Shown here piece after piece: positions 1 to 9,160 of a stretch of 64,000 bases of DNA (the first letter of the stretch is position 1; each line of letters begins with the position of its first letter). Under the pieces are notes generated by a model. That model made no database searches, had not been told where the DNA came from, and saw only the letters and a list, made by a program, of their open reading frames with translations. Where the stretch lies: the NCBI GenBank assembly GCA_027492205.1, contig JAOZFN010000005.1:1-64000 (forward strand), read 5' to 3'. The DNA comes from Thermoproteota archaeon. GTDB lineage: Archaea > Korarchaeota > Korarchaeia > Korarchaeales > Korarchaeaceae. The position numbers and the translations under genes were made by a program.

Positions 1-137
1 AGCAGGGTGGACTTTCCGGCGCCGCTTGCCCCGAGCAGCAGGACGAACTCACCCCTCCTGATCTCGAGGCTGACCCCCCTCAGCGCGGGCGAACCCGAGC
101 CCTCGTACCTGAACCAAACGTCCCTCAGCTCAATCAA
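1..137 (-). CDS. ABC transporter ATP-binding protein, N-terminal fragment
   Basis: Only the first 45 codons are in the window; the gene runs off the left edge. From a TTG at 137 the translation starts like an ABC ATPase and reaches an intact Walker A (GASGAGKST) at about residues 36-44. The opening ([12 protein letters not shown]) resembles ECF/CbiO-type ATPases that energise micronutrient uptake, but substrate and family cannot be fixed from this piece. It is divergent from the eS1 gene. The ORF track does not list it. The start is the first plausible one upstream of the conserved strand. Confidence 0.8.
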   Translation of the reverse strand, partial: MIELRDVWFRYEGSGSPALRGVSLEIRRGEFVLLLGASGAGKSTL

Positions 138-176
138 GGGCGACCGCCCGGGCCTGCCTTCCCCCAGTTCAAAGGT

Positions 177-184
177 TTTATAAT
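177..184 (+). promoter_or_regulatory. TATA-like box for the eS1 gene
   Basis: TTTATAAT lies in the short divergent gap. Transcription would start near 205, giving a leader of about 25 bases that carries the ribosome-binding site AGGAGAGG before the ATG at 230. Confidence 0.5.
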
Positions 185-229
185 CGGATGCGCGGCGGGG
201 GTCCCGAAGCTCAGGAGAGGTCGTCGAGA

Positions 230-883
230 ATGCCGAGGAGACGGAGGACTAAGAAGCAGGCAAAGGTCTGGTATGATGTGTACGCGGCAGACATCTTCCC
301 GGGTCAGTGGCTGGGTGAGACCCCGGCGTCGGATCCCTCCTTGCTCATCGGCAGGCGGGTCGAGGTCTCCCTCAGGGACATCACCGGGGACTTCATGCAC
401 GAGAAGTACAAGCTCTGGTTCGTGATCTACAGGGTCGAGGGCACCAAGGCCTTCGCCAAGTTCAACCGGATGGAGCTGAACAGAGACTATCTTAGGTCGA
501 TCGTGCAGAGGAGGACCAGCAGAATCGACATCCAGTCGGAGGGCGTGACGAAGGACGGTCACCTCGTTAGGTACTTCAACATCATAATCACCGCGGTCAG
601 GATAAGGCACAGCCAGCAGTCCGACATCCGGAAGAGGGTCAACTCCTACATGGAGGAACTCATTCCCCAGCTGACGCTCGAGGAGCTGGTCAGGGCGGCC
701 ATTCTTGGGGACAACGTGCCAATATCATCCCAGGTGGCTTCCATCTCGACCAAGATAGCCCCCATCAGGAACGTGGAGCCGAGGAAGATAGTCGTCCTCA
801 GCTACGGAGAGGGGGAGCCCGGCATACCCGAGGGGGTTGCCCTCGAGATTGAGAGCAGTTCTCCTGGCGGCGGGGGAGGGTAA
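230..883 (+). CDS. rps3ae: Ribosomal protein eS1 (S3Ae)
   Basis: Component of the small ribosomal subunit platform, shared by archaea and eukaryotes. The 217-residue protein begins with a basic stretch (MPRRRRTKK) and carries the family block around [11 protein letters not shown] and the RTSRIDI region. The ATG at 230 is preferred over the track start at 188 because it has the strong site AGGAGAGG eight to ten bases upstream and matches the usual family N terminus. Its 3' end overlaps the next gene by about 35 bases, so the two are probably translationally coupled. The glycine-rich last residues lie inside that overlap and may not be conserved. Confidence 0.93.
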   Translation: MPRRRRTKKQAKVWYDVYAADIFPGQWLGETPASDPSLLIGRRVEVSLRDITGDFMHEKYKLWFVIYRVEGTKAFAKFNRMELNRDYLRSIVQRRTSRIDIQSEGVTKDGHLVRYFNIIITAVRIRHSQQSDIRKRVNSYMEELIPQLTLEELVRAAILGDNVPISSQVASISTKIAPIRNVEPRKIVVLSYGEGEPGIPEGVALEIESSSPGGGGG

Positions 884-1958
884 GCGGCTCAGGCCCGTGA
901 CCTTCGATAGGCCAAAGCCAGTTATTCCCCTGGCCGGATTCTCTCTCGCCCATTACCATCTCTCGCTCCTCTCCTCACTTGGAGTCGATGAGGTAGCGGT
1001 CGTCGTCGGCTTCGGGGAGGAAAAGGTCAAGGCCGCGCTCGGGAATGGCCGTGAGTTGGGATTGGAGATCACTTATCTGAAGCAGGATCGCCAGTTGGGA
1101 ACTGCCCACGCCCTGATGGTGGCTGAGCAGTGGTTAGAGGGATCGGAGCCTTTTCTCCTTATCTATTCAGATGTCTACATACCGCCCAACACTCCCAAGG
1201 CCCTCCTATCCGCCGTCGAAGGGGAGGGGGCCGAGGCGGCCGTCGCGGTGGCGTCGGTGGAGACGCCATGGGAGTTCGGTGTGGTGGAGGCCGACCCTCG
1301 CGGTCGCCTGCGAAGGATAGTCGAGAAGCCTAGGAGGGGTGAGGAGCCCTCCAACTTGGTTATCGCGGGCGCCTTTGCATTCAAGCGATCGATCTTCGAC
1401 GAGCTGAAAAGCACCAAGCCGTCCCCCAGGGGGGAGCTTGAGCTGACCGACTCCATCACCATGCTGGCCTCGAGGTCAGATGTCCTGCTGGTGGGGGTGG
1501 GCGACCGTTGGACGGACGCCGGTAGGCCAGGAGATCTCCTCAGGGCCTCTTCATATCTTCTGGACGACGTCGCCGGGTCGAAGCTTCCCCAGACGCTGCT
1601 GAAACTCGTGAGCGGTAGGTTCTACCTGAGGAAGTCCACAGAGGGGGGCGCGGAGATCAGACCCCCCGCCTTCGTCGGGGCGAACGCCATCTTGGAGGAG
1701 GGTTCCGTCCTCGGACCCTACGCCATCCTTGAGGGCTTCAACAGCGTTGGTTCGAGGTCCTCCGTCGAGCATTCCCTTCTGCTCAGCGGCTCGTCGGTCG
1801 GGGCGGGGTCGCGCGTCAAGAGGGCGATCCTCTGCTCGAACTCTTCACTCCCCCCGGAGACCAGGACTGTCTCGGAAGACGGAGGATTCTCTGTGGTCGT
1901 GGGACCGGGTCGCAAGCTTAAGGAGAAGAATCCGCCCGCCGGGACCGTCGTGTGGTGA
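849..1958 (+). CDS. Sugar-1-phosphate nucleotidyltransferase
   Basis: Activates a sugar 1-phosphate with an NTP to make a nucleotide sugar, probably for glycan or glycolipid synthesis. The nucleotidyltransferase signature ([12 protein letters not shown], then KPVIPLAG) fills residues 5-31, and a metal-binding DVY motif is near residue 108. The C-terminal third has irregular hexapeptide-like repeats suggesting a left-handed beta helix, as in the archaeal GlmU-like or mannose-1-phosphate guanylyltransferase families. The TTG at 849 puts the signature at the usual distance from the start; the track start at TTG 837 adds four residues. The exact sugar and base cannot be read from sequence. Confidence 0.85.
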   Translation: MRAVLLAAGEGKRLRPVTFDRPKPVIPLAGFSLAHYHLSLLSSLGVDEVAVVVGFGEEKVKAALGNGRELGLEITYLKQDRQLGTAHALMVAEQWLEGSEPFLLIYSDVYIPPNTPKALLSAVEGEGAEAAVAVASVETPWEFGVVEADPRGRLRRIVEKPRRGEEPSNLVIAGAFAFKRSIFDELKSTKPSPRGELELTDSITMLASRSDVLLVGVGDRWTDAGRPGDLLRASSYLLDDVAGSKLPQTLLKLVSGRFYLRKSTEGGAEIRPPAFVGANAILEEGSVLGPYAILEGFNSVGSRSSVEHSLLLSGSSVGAGSRVKRAILCSNSSLPPETRTVSEDGGFSVVVGPGRKLKEKNPPAGTVVW

Positions 1959-1961
1959 CGG

Positions 1962-3158
1962 TCACCTCTTCAGCACGATCTTGATGACATCGCCACTCTT
2001 CAAGACGTAGTCGAGTCCCAGCCGCATCTTCGTCCTAGCGTCAATTCCAAAGGCTGCCTTCTCCCCAATCTCGCTGTGGATCGCGTAGGCCAAGTCCTTA
2101 AGTGTCGACCCCCTCTCCAGGAGCAAGGCGTCTGGTAGCACCCTCCCATCCTTGTCCGTATATCTGCTCTCGTTCTCCACCGGAAACACGACGACCCCCC
2201 CGGCTACTTGGAGGGCCGCCCTGTCGAGCGCCTCTTGAACCCCCGTCCCTCCGAACTTGTCGAGGACCCTCTCCTCGACTAACCTCAACGCGCGCCTCTG
2301 GGCCTCTGTGAGCCTCGCCTCGTCGACGACGATGAACTGCGGGTCTCCTGGCTCGTACCTGATAAGCCCAGCGGACGCCGCCTTCCTGAGGATGAGCTCG
2401 GCCTCGGCAGAAGTCGGGACGACCGCGTCTCCGTACTGCTCTCTGAGTCTCTTCACGTTTTCCTCGGACTCAGGAACGTCCACCTTATTGGCAGCTATGA
2501 GAAAGGGCTTCGAGAGCCTCCTAAGGACTCTGGAAAACTTCACCAGGTCCTCTTCGCCCATGCCATCCAGAGACCTCAGACTGACCCCGGCTGCCTCCGC
2601 AGCCCTTAGGATCTCCCTTCGGCCTATCCCGAGTCCCGAGAGCACCTCTGAGAGCGCCTCGTCGGGCTTCGACCCGGACCTCACCCTCCTGACCACCTTG
2701 TCCAGGTTCTTTCGGATGATGCCAGCTATCCACCTGGCGAACTCCTCCTCAACTATTTCTACGTCCCTGACCGGGTCGTGAGTCCCCGGGGGGACTGGGT
2801 TGCCCTCGTCGTCCGTCCCACCCGAGGCGTCGACCACCAAGATGTTAACCGTGGCCCTCCTGAGGTCGTCGAGGAACTTGTTACCGAGGCCCCTGCCGGC
2901 GTGAGCCCCAACGACGAGACCGGCGACGTCGAGCAGCTTCACCGGCACGTACCTGTACCTCCCATTGCACCAGCCATACTTGGGCTCGCAGCGGACCCCA
3001 AGTTCGGTGCAGACGGATTTCACCCTCACGAATCCCACTCCCTCATTCGGCTCAATCGTGACGAACGGTCTGTTTCCTCTCTCGGCTTCTACGAGCGTTG
3101 CGGCGGAGAAGAAGGTCGTCTTGCCCACGTTGGTCTTTCCGACGACCCCTATGAGCAT
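1962..3158 (-). CDS. YchF/Obg-type translation-associated GTPase with TGS domain
   Basis: Cytoplasmic P-loop GTPase of the Obg/YchF branch, thought to act with ribosomes. The G1 motif GKTNVGKT is at residues 7-14, the G3 region reads DVAGL with a hydrophobic residue in place of the catalytic Gln, and G4 reads NKVD near residue 213. Bacterial and eukaryotic YchF/OLA1 carry NKxE and prefer ATP; the Asp here predicts GTP use. The last 75 residues form a TGS domain. It is 398 aa, normal for the archaeal family. A TATA-like TTTAAA element about 25 bases before the ATG suggests a leaderless transcript. It converges tail to tail with the nucleotidyltransferase, three bases apart. Confidence 0.9.
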   Translation of the reverse strand: MLIGVVGKTNVGKTTFFSAATLVEAERGNRPFVTIEPNEGVGFVRVKSVCTELGVRCEPKYGWCNGRYRYVPVKLLDVAGLVVGAHAGRGLGNKFLDDLRRATVNILVVDASGGTDDEGNPVPPGTHDPVRDVEIVEEEFARWIAGIIRKNLDKVVRRVRSGSKPDEALSEVLSGLGIGRREILRAAEAAGVSLRSLDGMGEEDLVKFSRVLRRLSKPFLIAANKVDVPESEENVKRLREQYGDAVVPTSAEAELILRKAASAGLIRYEPGDPQFIVVDEARLTEAQRRALRLVEERVLDKFGGTGVQEALDRAALQVAGGVVVFPVENESRYTDKDGRVLPDALLLERGSTLKDLAYAIHSEIGEKAAFGIDARTKMRLGLDYVLKSGDVIKIVLKR

Positions 3159-3179
3159 CCCGACACCCCGCTCGTCAAG

Positions 3180-3187
3180 GTTTAAAA
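3180..3187. promoter_or_regulatory. Shared TATA-like element between the YchF-type GTPase and eL15
   Basis: The near-palindromic GTTTAAAA sits 25 bases before the ATG of the minus-strand GTPase and about 50 bases before the TTG of eL15, so it could serve either gene. For eL15 the spacing predicts a leader long enough to hold its AAGGGGG ribosome-binding site. Confidence 0.45.
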
Positions 3188-3234
3188 CCCCAGCAGTGGT
3201 CGCCTCCGACGAGGAATAGAAAGGGGGTTCTGGC

Positions 3235-3813
3235 TTGGCGAGGTACTACGAGACCTACCTGTGGCGCAGAAGGAAGGAGCTTCCCGAGCTCGTTGAGTTC
3301 TGGCGGATCAGGCTTGCTGAGTGGAGGAGGCAGCCCGCGGTTGTCAGGGTCGAGAGGCCCACTCGCCCCGACAGGGCTAGGGAGCTCGGCTATCGAGCGA
3401 AGCAAGGGTTCGTCATAGCGAGGGTCAGGGTCAGGAAGGGCGGCAGGAGGAGGCCTAGGCCGAGAGCGGGCCGCAAGCAGGCCGGGATGGGCGTGCTCAA
3501 GCTCACCCCGGGGAAGAGCATACGATGGATAGCCGAGGAGAGGGCGGCCCGGAAGTTCCCTAACTTGGAGGTCCTCAACTCCTACTATGTCGCCGAGGAC
3601 GGCAGGTACAAGTGGTACGAGGTCATCCTAGTCGACCCGCACCACCCGGCCATCAAGAGCGATCCTAGGATCAACTGGATCCTCAATCCGGCCAACAAGA
3701 GGAGGGTCTTTCGCGGCCTCACAAGCGCGGGCAAGAAGGCTAGGGGACTCAGAAAGTTCAGGGGTATTCCCCCGATCGTGAAGCGATTTAAGAGGAAGAG
3801 GAAGGAGGACTGA
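3235..3813 (+). CDS. rpl15e: Ribosomal protein eL15
   Basis: Large-subunit protein shared with eukaryotes. The 192-residue, very basic protein matches the family throughout (opening [18 protein letters not shown], the [14 protein letters not shown] block, then [14 protein letters not shown]). The TTG start follows an AAGGGGG ribosome-binding site. It heads the RNase P/exosome superoperon, a position eL15 also holds in other archaea. Confidence 0.96.
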   Translation: MARYYETYLWRRRKELPELVEFWRIRLAEWRRQPAVVRVERPTRPDRARELGYRAKQGFVIARVRVRKGGRRRPRPRAGRKQAGMGVLKLTPGKSIRWIAEERAARKFPNLEVLNSYYVAEDGRYKWYEVILVDPHHPAIKSDPRINWILNPANKRRVFRGLTSAGKKARGLRKFRGIPPIVKRFKRKRKED

Positions 3814-3828
3814 AGGGGATTTTGGCAG

Positions 3829-4290
3829 TTGTCCTCCACTGGGCGGGGGATTCGCGTCTCCAGACTCACGCTCAGAACGTTCAGATACCCCACTGAGGAT
3901 AGGGAGACCGTGGAGGCCGCCCTCCTGAACCTTCTGCCCGAGGAGTTGAGGGGAGAGGCTCCGCTCTCCGCCACTAGGCTCAAGAGTGCGCACAAGTTCA
4001 CGTTCGAGGAACTTCGCCTGGATCTCAGGGGGAGGGCAGCCCACCGGACGTTGGTCAGGATACTGGCGGGGCTAAGCGAACCGGACAGGAGGGACCTCGC
4101 CCTCTCGCTCGCAAAGCGGGTCGAGGGTGGGAAACTCTACCTCCGACTGGACAAGCAGGAACTCGTCGAAGGAGTGATAAAGCTGTACAGGGGCGGATTG
4201 GGTGGACACGTTCACCTGGTTGCCAACTTCCAGGGTCCGGTGCCTCAAGAGGCCATCCTCTCGATCCTCGGGAGGGGTGAGTCGAGTTGA
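3829..4290 (+). CDS. RNA-binding protein of the archaeal exosome cluster (COG1325 type)
   Basis: A 153-residue protein from the family long predicted to be an exosome-associated RNA-binding subunit. Visible family features are an N-terminal YPTEDRETVEAALLNLLPEE segment and a C-terminal LYLRLDKQELVEG block, with a dsRBD-like alternation of strands and helices between. The TTG start has AGGGGAT eight bases upstream. It sits between eL15 and RNase P Rpp30 and overlaps the latter by four bases. Its biochemical role is not established. Confidence 0.8.
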   Translation: MSSTGRGIRVSRLTLRTFRYPTEDRETVEAALLNLLPEELRGEAPLSATRLKSAHKFTFEELRLDLRGRAAHRTLVRILAGLSEPDRRDLALSLAKRVEGGKLYLRLDKQELVEGVIKLYRGGLGGHVHLVANFQGPVPQEAILSILGRGESS

Positions 4291-4988
4291 GGAGCTTCGT
4301 CTATCTCAAGCTGAGGGCTGATCCCAAGGCGCAGGAGATCGTGACAACGCTGAATGAGCTGAGGAGGCTGGGATACCGGGCTGTAGTCGTAGACATCCCC
4401 CCGGAGATGTGGTCTCCAGAAGTTAGGGACGAGGTAAGGGCCCTTAGCCTCCATAACCTGCGCGTGTACGCATCCGTCGAGGTTGACGCCGAGTCGGACC
4501 CGGATTGGAGATCGACGCTGGCCCGGGTCAGACCGATCCCGGACTACCTGTCCGTGAAGGTTGCCAGGCTGGCTGACGCCCGGGCGGCGAGTCTAATAAA
4601 GTCTGTCGACTCCGTAGTCCTCTCGCCGAGCTGCGAGGAGGTCTTTTGGGACTTAGTCTCGGCCCGAGAGGCGGCTAGGACCCGTAAGGTGGTCGAGGTT
4701 CCCTTGTCCCCCATTCTGAACCAACTCGGGTCGCTCCGCCTCGACTACAGAAGGATTCGGAGGATGAAGATCATGCTGCGGGTCTCAAAGCGCGCAGGGC
4801 TCCCAATCGTTGCGTCAGACCCGTCCCTCGGGCGCCCCATCCAGCCCAGCCTCGCAGCCTCGGCGCTAACGTCCCTTCTCTCCGTCGGCTGGGAGGAGTC
4901 CCTCGACTCGCTGAGCGCGCATCCCAGCGCCATCCTCTCTGGAGAGAGGAGGCTATTCCTGAGGGGGTATGATCAGGTTGAGGATTAA
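4287..4988 (+). CDS. rnp3: RNase P protein component 3 (Rpp30)
   Basis: Protein subunit of archaeal RNase P, which removes tRNA 5' leaders; Rpp30 pairs with Pop5 and supports the catalytic RNA domain. The 233-residue sequence has the alternating strand/helix pattern of the PHP-like TIM barrel, including the late IRRMKIMLRVSKRAGLPIV segment typical of the family. The TTG start overlaps the preceding stop (TTGA), and its own end overlaps the Pop5 gene by 20 bases, so the two partners should be made together. Confidence 0.87.
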   Translation: MRSFVYLKLRADPKAQEIVTTLNELRRLGYRAVVVDIPPEMWSPEVRDEVRALSLHNLRVYASVEVDAESDPDWRSTLARVRPIPDYLSVKVARLADARAASLIKSVDSVVLSPSCEEVFWDLVSAREAARTRKVVEVPLSPILNQLGSLRLDYRRIRRMKIMLRVSKRAGLPIVASDPSLGRPIQPSLAASALTSLLSVGWEESLDSLSAHPSAILSGERRLFLRGYDQVED

Positions 4989-5337
4989 GCTTCCGAGAGG
5001 GGTCGTAGGGCGGAGGAGGTACGTGGCATTTACCATCGTCCCCTACGGGCCCAAAAACCCTCCTTCTAGGTCAGAGCTAGAGCGGGCCATGTCAGAGGCC
5101 GCCCTCTACTTGTTTGGGGTATTGGGGTCTGCGGACCTAGATTTTTCCATCAAGTTCTACTCTGGCAGATCTGGCAAGGGGGTCTTGAAGACCGACAACA
5201 GGTCCCTCCCATACGCCCTAACCATCCTAATGACTGCGGCCGCTGCTGTGGGCCCCTTCACTCTCGAGGTCGACGGGGTGTCGGGGACGCTTAGGGGCCT
5301 TGCCAGGAAGTCCTGCTCACCGACCAAAACTCTATAA
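4969..5337 (+). CDS. rnp2: RNase P protein component 2 (Pop5/Rpp14)
   Basis: Partner of Rpp30 in RNase P. It is 122 aa with the family's N-terminal strand (RRRYVAFTIVP) and the ELERAMSEAALYLFGVLG helix followed by a GRSGKGVLKTD segment corresponding to the conserved turn. The ATG lies inside the Rpp30 gene, consistent with coupled translation. The C-terminal coding sequence contains an AT-rich CTATAAT that may serve as the TATA box for the proteasome alpha gene. Confidence 0.87.
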   Translation: MIRLRIKLPRGVVGRRRYVAFTIVPYGPKNPPSRSELERAMSEAALYLFGVLGSADLDFSIKFYSGRSGKGVLKTDNRSLPYALTILMTAAAAVGPFTLEVDGVSGTLRGLARKSCSPTKTL

Positions 5338-5380
5338 TCGAGAAACCATCGAAGCCATTCGAGTTCAGAGGTGGTTTTGA

Positions 5381-6121
5381 ATGTTCCCCCAAATGGCCAG
5401 CGGATATGACCGCGCAATCACCGTGTTCAGCCCTGACGGCAGGCTACTCCAGGTCGAGTACGCTCTGGCAGCCACGAAGAGGACGCCCTTGGCTATAGGA
5501 ATCAAGAGCGCGGGGGGGGTCGTCTTGGTTGCCAGCAGGAGGCCGACCTCCCCGCTCGCCAGTCCACCCGAGAAGATCTACAAGATCGACGAGCACGTAG
5601 GCGCTATAGCCGCCGGACTCATTGGAGACGGCCTCGTGTTGGTGGACAGGAGTCGGGTTGAGGCTCAGTATCACAGGCTCATATACGGTGAGCCCATCGT
5701 CGTCAGGAATCTCGCCAAGCGGGTGGCCCTCTTCAAGCAGCAATTCACACAGTACGCAGGCCTCAGGCCCTTCGGCGTGATAATGATATACGGAGGCGTC
5801 GACCAGCAGCCCGAGCTGTTTGTCACCCACCCGGGGGGCGCCTACTACTCATACTCCGCCTTCGCCGTGGGCAGGAATTCGGAGAAGGTGAACGAGTTCC
5901 TGAAGGAGAATTACAAGTACGATCTGGGCCTGAAGGAGACTATCTTCTTGGTCTTCAGAGCCATAACTGAGGCTTCCGAGACCAAGGAGGAACTGAAGCC
6001 GGAGAACCTCGAGATAGCCGTGATCCCGGCCGAAGAAAAGAAGTTCAAGACGCTCTCCCACGATGAGGTTAGCGCCCTACTCGAGGAGTGGGGCGGCCCA
6101 GAGGAGGGGGCCCAGGCTTAA
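5381..6121 (+). CDS. psmA: Proteasome subunit alpha
   Basis: Outer-ring subunit of the 20S proteasome that forms the gated entry pore and docks ATPase activators. The proteasome A-type signature is intact (YDRAITVFSPDGRLLQVEYA), including the YDR gating motif near the N terminus. Length (246 aa) is normal. ATG 5381 follows GAGGTGG; a second ATG at 5393 would give a slightly shorter gate segment. It lies inside the RNase P/exosome operon. The beta gene in this window is 27 kb away and lacks Thr1, so an active beta partner must be encoded elsewhere. Confidence 0.97.
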   Translation: MFPQMASGYDRAITVFSPDGRLLQVEYALAATKRTPLAIGIKSAGGVVLVASRRPTSPLASPPEKIYKIDEHVGAIAAGLIGDGLVLVDRSRVEAQYHRLIYGEPIVVRNLAKRVALFKQQFTQYAGLRPFGVIMIYGGVDQQPELFVTHPGGAYYSYSAFAVGRNSEKVNEFLKENYKYDLGLKETIFLVFRAITEASETKEELKPENLEIAVIPAEEKKFKTLSHDEVSALLEEWGGPEEGAQA

Positions 6122-6157
6122 ACGAATCCCCTGTCCAGAACTCGGGGGTGCGCTGAG

Positions 6158-6847
6158 TTGCCGGAGACGGTGTTGGCTCGTCTGAACAGGGCCGGGATGA
6201 GGTTTGAGATATTTGTGTACGCCGAACCGGCCTATGAGTTTAGGGAGGGCAAGAGGAAGTCGCTGGAGGGGGTTCTTGCCGTTGAGCAGATTTTCACGGA
6301 CGCCAGAAAGTCCCTGAAGGCATCTACCCAGGACCTGAAGAAGGCGTTCGGGACCGACGACGTCTACAAGATAGCCGAGGTGATACTGAAGGAGGGGGAC
6401 GTTCAGCTCACAGCCGAGTACAGGAAGAAGCTGAAGGAGGAGAGGCTCAGGTGGATAGTCAACTACATTCACAAGAACTTCGTGGATCCGAAGACTGGAC
6501 TTCCACACCCGCCCTCCAGGATAGAGAAGGCCCTATCCGAGGCGAAGGTTAAGATAGACCCCCTCCGCGAGCCTGAGGCTCAAATAAAGGAGGTGGTGGA
6601 GTCTCTACGCAAGGTCCTCCCGCTGAAGTCGGGGGCCGCGGTCATGGAGATCGTCGTCCCCTCGACATCGTATGGAAGGCTTCGCTCGCTCCTCTCTGGC
6701 CAGGGAGACGTTCTGAGCGAGGATTGGAGCAAAGACGGGACGACCGTCAAGATAACCCTTCGCGCGCCGCTTGGCTCTCAGGTTCTTATACTGGAGAAGG
6801 TGGGGCAGGCCGGTGGAGAGGTTAAGGTCATCAGAGAAGAGGGGTAA
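6158..6847 (+). CDS. sdo1: SBDS family ribosome maturation protein
   Basis: Archaeal orthologue of Shwachman-Bodian-Diamond syndrome protein/Sdo1, which acts in late 60S/50S maturation. The 229-residue protein shows the N-terminal FYSH-type domain (FEIFVYAEPAYEFREGKR), the central helical domain with RLRWIVNYIHKNFVDP, and a ferredoxin-like C-terminal domain. TTG start. It is placed four bases before Rrp4, the usual archaeal order. Confidence 0.95.
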   Translation: MPETVLARLNRAGMRFEIFVYAEPAYEFREGKRKSLEGVLAVEQIFTDARKSLKASTQDLKKAFGTDDVYKIAEVILKEGDVQLTAEYRKKLKEERLRWIVNYIHKNFVDPKTGLPHPPSRIEKALSEAKVKIDPLREPEAQIKEVVESLRKVLPLKSGAAVMEIVVPSTSYGRLRSLLSGQGDVLSEDWSKDGTTVKITLRAPLGSQVLILEKVGQAGGEVKVIREEG

Positions 6848-6851
6848 AGCC

Positions 6852-7580
6852 TTGAAGTTGGGGCGTAACGAGCCGAAGATTCTGGTCGCGAACAGGGATT
6901 TGGTCCTCCCGGGTCAGCCCCTAGCCGTCGGCCCCATTAGGCCAGGAGATTACGTCTACGTGGACAAGAGAGGAGTCCTCAGGTCCACAAAGGTCGGGCT
7001 GGCGGACATAAGGGAGGGGGAGATAAGGGTCGTCCCGCTCGCGGGGAGCTACATTCCGAGAGAGGGAGATTTGGTGGTAGGGACGGTGAGCAAGGTGGCT
7101 GGCAACACGATCTTGGTGAACATAAACTCCGCGTATCCCGGTGTGATAATCCCCCCAAGGGGGCTGAGGGGGCGAGCCAGAGCCAAGTACAACCTCTCAC
7201 CGGGGGACCTAGTGCTGGCCAAGATCAAGGCCTTCGATGGAGTGTCCGCCCCCCTCCTGTCAATTGAGGGGGAGGGCCTGGGCAAGCTGGTTGGGGGCCG
7301 TGTCTACATGATCAACCCGACGAGGGTCCCGAGAGTCATAGGAAAGCGTCAGTCCATGCTCATGCTGCTGAAGAGCAAGCTCGGACCTGAAATCGTCGTC
7401 GGCCAGAATGGGGTGATCTGGTACAATCCCAAGTCACTTAAGCACGCGCTCCTCATGGAACAGGTTCTCGCGAAGATAGAGAGGGAGTCTCACGTCTCCG
7501 GCCTGAGCGACAGGGTCCTCAGGCTGATCGAGAGTTCCGGCATTTTAGACCCTCGGGGGTCAGAGGCTGGGGAGGTGTAG
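6852..7580 (+). CDS. rrp4: Exosome complex RNA-binding protein Rrp4
   Basis: Cap subunit of the archaeal exosome that binds RNA above the Rrp41/Rrp42 ring. After an N-terminal domain it has an S1 domain (about residues 60-135) and a KH-like domain (about 145-225, containing RVIGKRQSMLMLL). The TTG at 6852 is chosen because GAGGGGT lies six bases upstream and the longer track start (6771) would overlap SBDS by 77 bases with non-conserved sequence. A second in-frame TTG follows two codons later. 242 aa. Confidence 0.93.
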   Translation: MKLGRNEPKILVANRDLVLPGQPLAVGPIRPGDYVYVDKRGVLRSTKVGLADIREGEIRVVPLAGSYIPREGDLVVGTVSKVAGNTILVNINSAYPGVIIPPRGLRGRARAKYNLSPGDLVLAKIKAFDGVSAPLLSIEGEGLGKLVGGRVYMINPTRVPRVIGKRQSMLMLLKSKLGPEIVVGQNGVIWYNPKSLKHALLMEQVLAKIERESHVSGLSDRVLRLIESSGILDPRGSEAGEV

Positions 7581-7585
7581 AGGAT

Positions 7586-8344
7586 TTGCCGCTTATCGTC
7601 GAGAAAAAGCCGGAGGTCCTCATAACCGAGGACGGTATCAGGACCGATGGGAGGGGGCCCCTGGACCTCCGTCCCATTAAGATTCAGGTTGGCGTGTTGA
7701 GCCGGGCGGACGGCTCTGCGTACCTCGAGTGGGGAGGGAATCGCGTGCTCGCCGCCGTCTTCGGGCCAAGGGAGGTTCACCCAAAGCACATGGCCCTCCC
7801 AGATAGGGCCTTACTGAGGTGCAGATACAACATGGCCCCCTTCTCTACTCCGGAGAGAAAGAGACCGGGTCCGGACAGGCGGAGCGTGGAACTCTCAAAG
7901 GTGATTCGAGAGGCCCTCTTACCTTCCATCTTTTTGGAGAGATATCCGGGAACGGCTATAGACGTGTTCGTTGAGATTCTGAGGTCCGACGCGGGGACGA
8001 GGGTAGCGGGCGTAACGGCGGCCTCTTTGGCCCTGGCGGATGCCGGGATAGAGATGAGGGGCCTGGTGACAGCGGTCGCAGTTGGCCGCGTCGAGGACTG
8101 GGTAGTAGTAGACCCCAACCACGATGAGGATCAGTGGGGCGACGCGGATATCCCTGTGGCCTTTCTGATGGAGGAGAAGGAGATTACCCTCCTCCAGCTG
8201 GACGGGCCGATGACGCAGGAGCAGTTCGACAAGGCCCTTGAGCTCGCATCTCAGGCCGCTGATCTGATCTACGAGGTCCAAAAGGAGGCTCTAAGGAGGC
8301 CATACGAGGCCGTGAGGCTGGAGATCTTGAGGAGGGGTGAGTGA
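7586..8344 (+). CDS. rrp41: Exosome complex catalytic subunit Rrp41
   Basis: RNase PH-type phosphorolytic 3'-to-5' exoribonuclease and poly(A)-like tailing subunit. The family opening (GIRTDGRGPLDLRPI) is at residues 17-31, the basic substrate loop RCRYNMAPFS is near residue 77, and the acidic catalytic region DEDQWGDADIPVAF is near 177-190. Length 252 aa. It is translationally coupled to Rrp42 (stop and GTG start overlap). Confidence 0.95.
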   Translation: MPLIVEKKPEVLITEDGIRTDGRGPLDLRPIKIQVGVLSRADGSAYLEWGGNRVLAAVFGPREVHPKHMALPDRALLRCRYNMAPFSTPERKRPGPDRRSVELSKVIREALLPSIFLERYPGTAIDVFVEILRSDAGTRVAGVTAASLALADAGIEMRGLVTAVAVGRVEDWVVVDPNHDEDQWGDADIPVAFLMEEKEITLLQLDGPMTQEQFDKALELASQAADLIYEVQKEALRRPYEAVRLEILRRGE

Positions 8345-9159
8345 GAGTGCTCGACGAGAGGATAACTGCCGAGCTGGTAGGCGACTACATCAGGGAGCTG
8401 GCCGCCAGCGGCCAGAGAAAGGACGGGCGAGCCTTTGACGAGGTCCGAGAGATCAAGATCAGGCCAGGTACCTTCACCAAGGCGGAGGGCGAGGCTTGGG
8501 TCTCCTTGGGCGCCACGCAGGTGCTCGTTGGCGTCAAGGCTGACGTTGGTACCCCATTCCCGGACACCCCAGACAAGGGGGTCCTGATCTCCAACGTCGA
8601 ACTGCTCCCGCTGGCCTCGCCCACGTTCGAACCGGGGCCGCCCGACGAGAACGCCATCGAGATGGCCAGAGTCGTGGACAGGGCCCTGAGGGGATCGAAC
8701 GCCATCGACATGGAGGCCCTCGCGATAAAGTCAGGAGAGCTGGTTTACATGATCTTCTTGGACATGTACGCCCTCGACCACGACGGGAACATAATCGACG
8801 CCTTCGCGCTGGGCTCGCTGGTCGCTCTCTCCAGAACGAGGATACCGGTGGTGGAGGTGACCGAGGACGGAGAGATGATCGTGAAGGAGGAGACGTTTGA
8901 CCTCCCAATCAGAGACCTCCCGATAACCTTCACCTTCATCAAGATTGGCGATGCCCTGATGCTCGACCCCACGCTCGAGGAGGAACTCGTCTCGGACGCC
9001 GCCATAACCATATCAATCGACTCCTCAGGAAGGGTCTGTTCAATCCAGAAGAGGCACGGCTCCTTCAGGGTAGATGAGATTAAAAGGGCGGTGTCGATAG
9101 CGCGCTCCAAGTACTCAGAGGTGGAGAGGATACTCAGGGAGCAGGGAGGGTTGGTCTGA
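8341..9159 (+). CDS. rrp42: Exosome complex component Rrp42
   Basis: Non-catalytic RNase PH-fold partner that alternates with Rrp41 in the hexameric ring. It has the GQRKDGRAFDEVR opening and the Rrp42-typical insert LPLASPTFEPGPPDENAIE. It lacks the Rrp41-style acidic catalytic loop, as expected. The GTG start overlaps the Rrp41 stop. 272 aa, normal size. Confidence 0.95.
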   Translation: MRVLDERITAELVGDYIRELAASGQRKDGRAFDEVREIKIRPGTFTKAEGEAWVSLGATQVLVGVKADVGTPFPDTPDKGVLISNVELLPLASPTFEPGPPDENAIEMARVVDRALRGSNAIDMEALAIKSGELVYMIFLDMYALDHDGNIIDAFALGSLVALSRTRIPVVEVTEDGEMIVKEETFDLPIRDLPITFTFIKIGDALMLDPTLEEELVSDAAITISIDSSGRVCSIQKRHGSFRVDEIKRAVSIARSKYSEVERILREQGGLV

Positions 9160-9160
9160 G

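Noticed and set aside
134-610. 158-codon minus-strand ORF
   Set aside because: It is antisense to the well-supported eS1 gene and has no family resemblance.
6771-6851. Upstream extension of Rrp4 to the track start
   Set aside because: It would overlap SBDS by 77 bases and adds non-conserved residues; TTG 6852 has a good ribosome-binding site.
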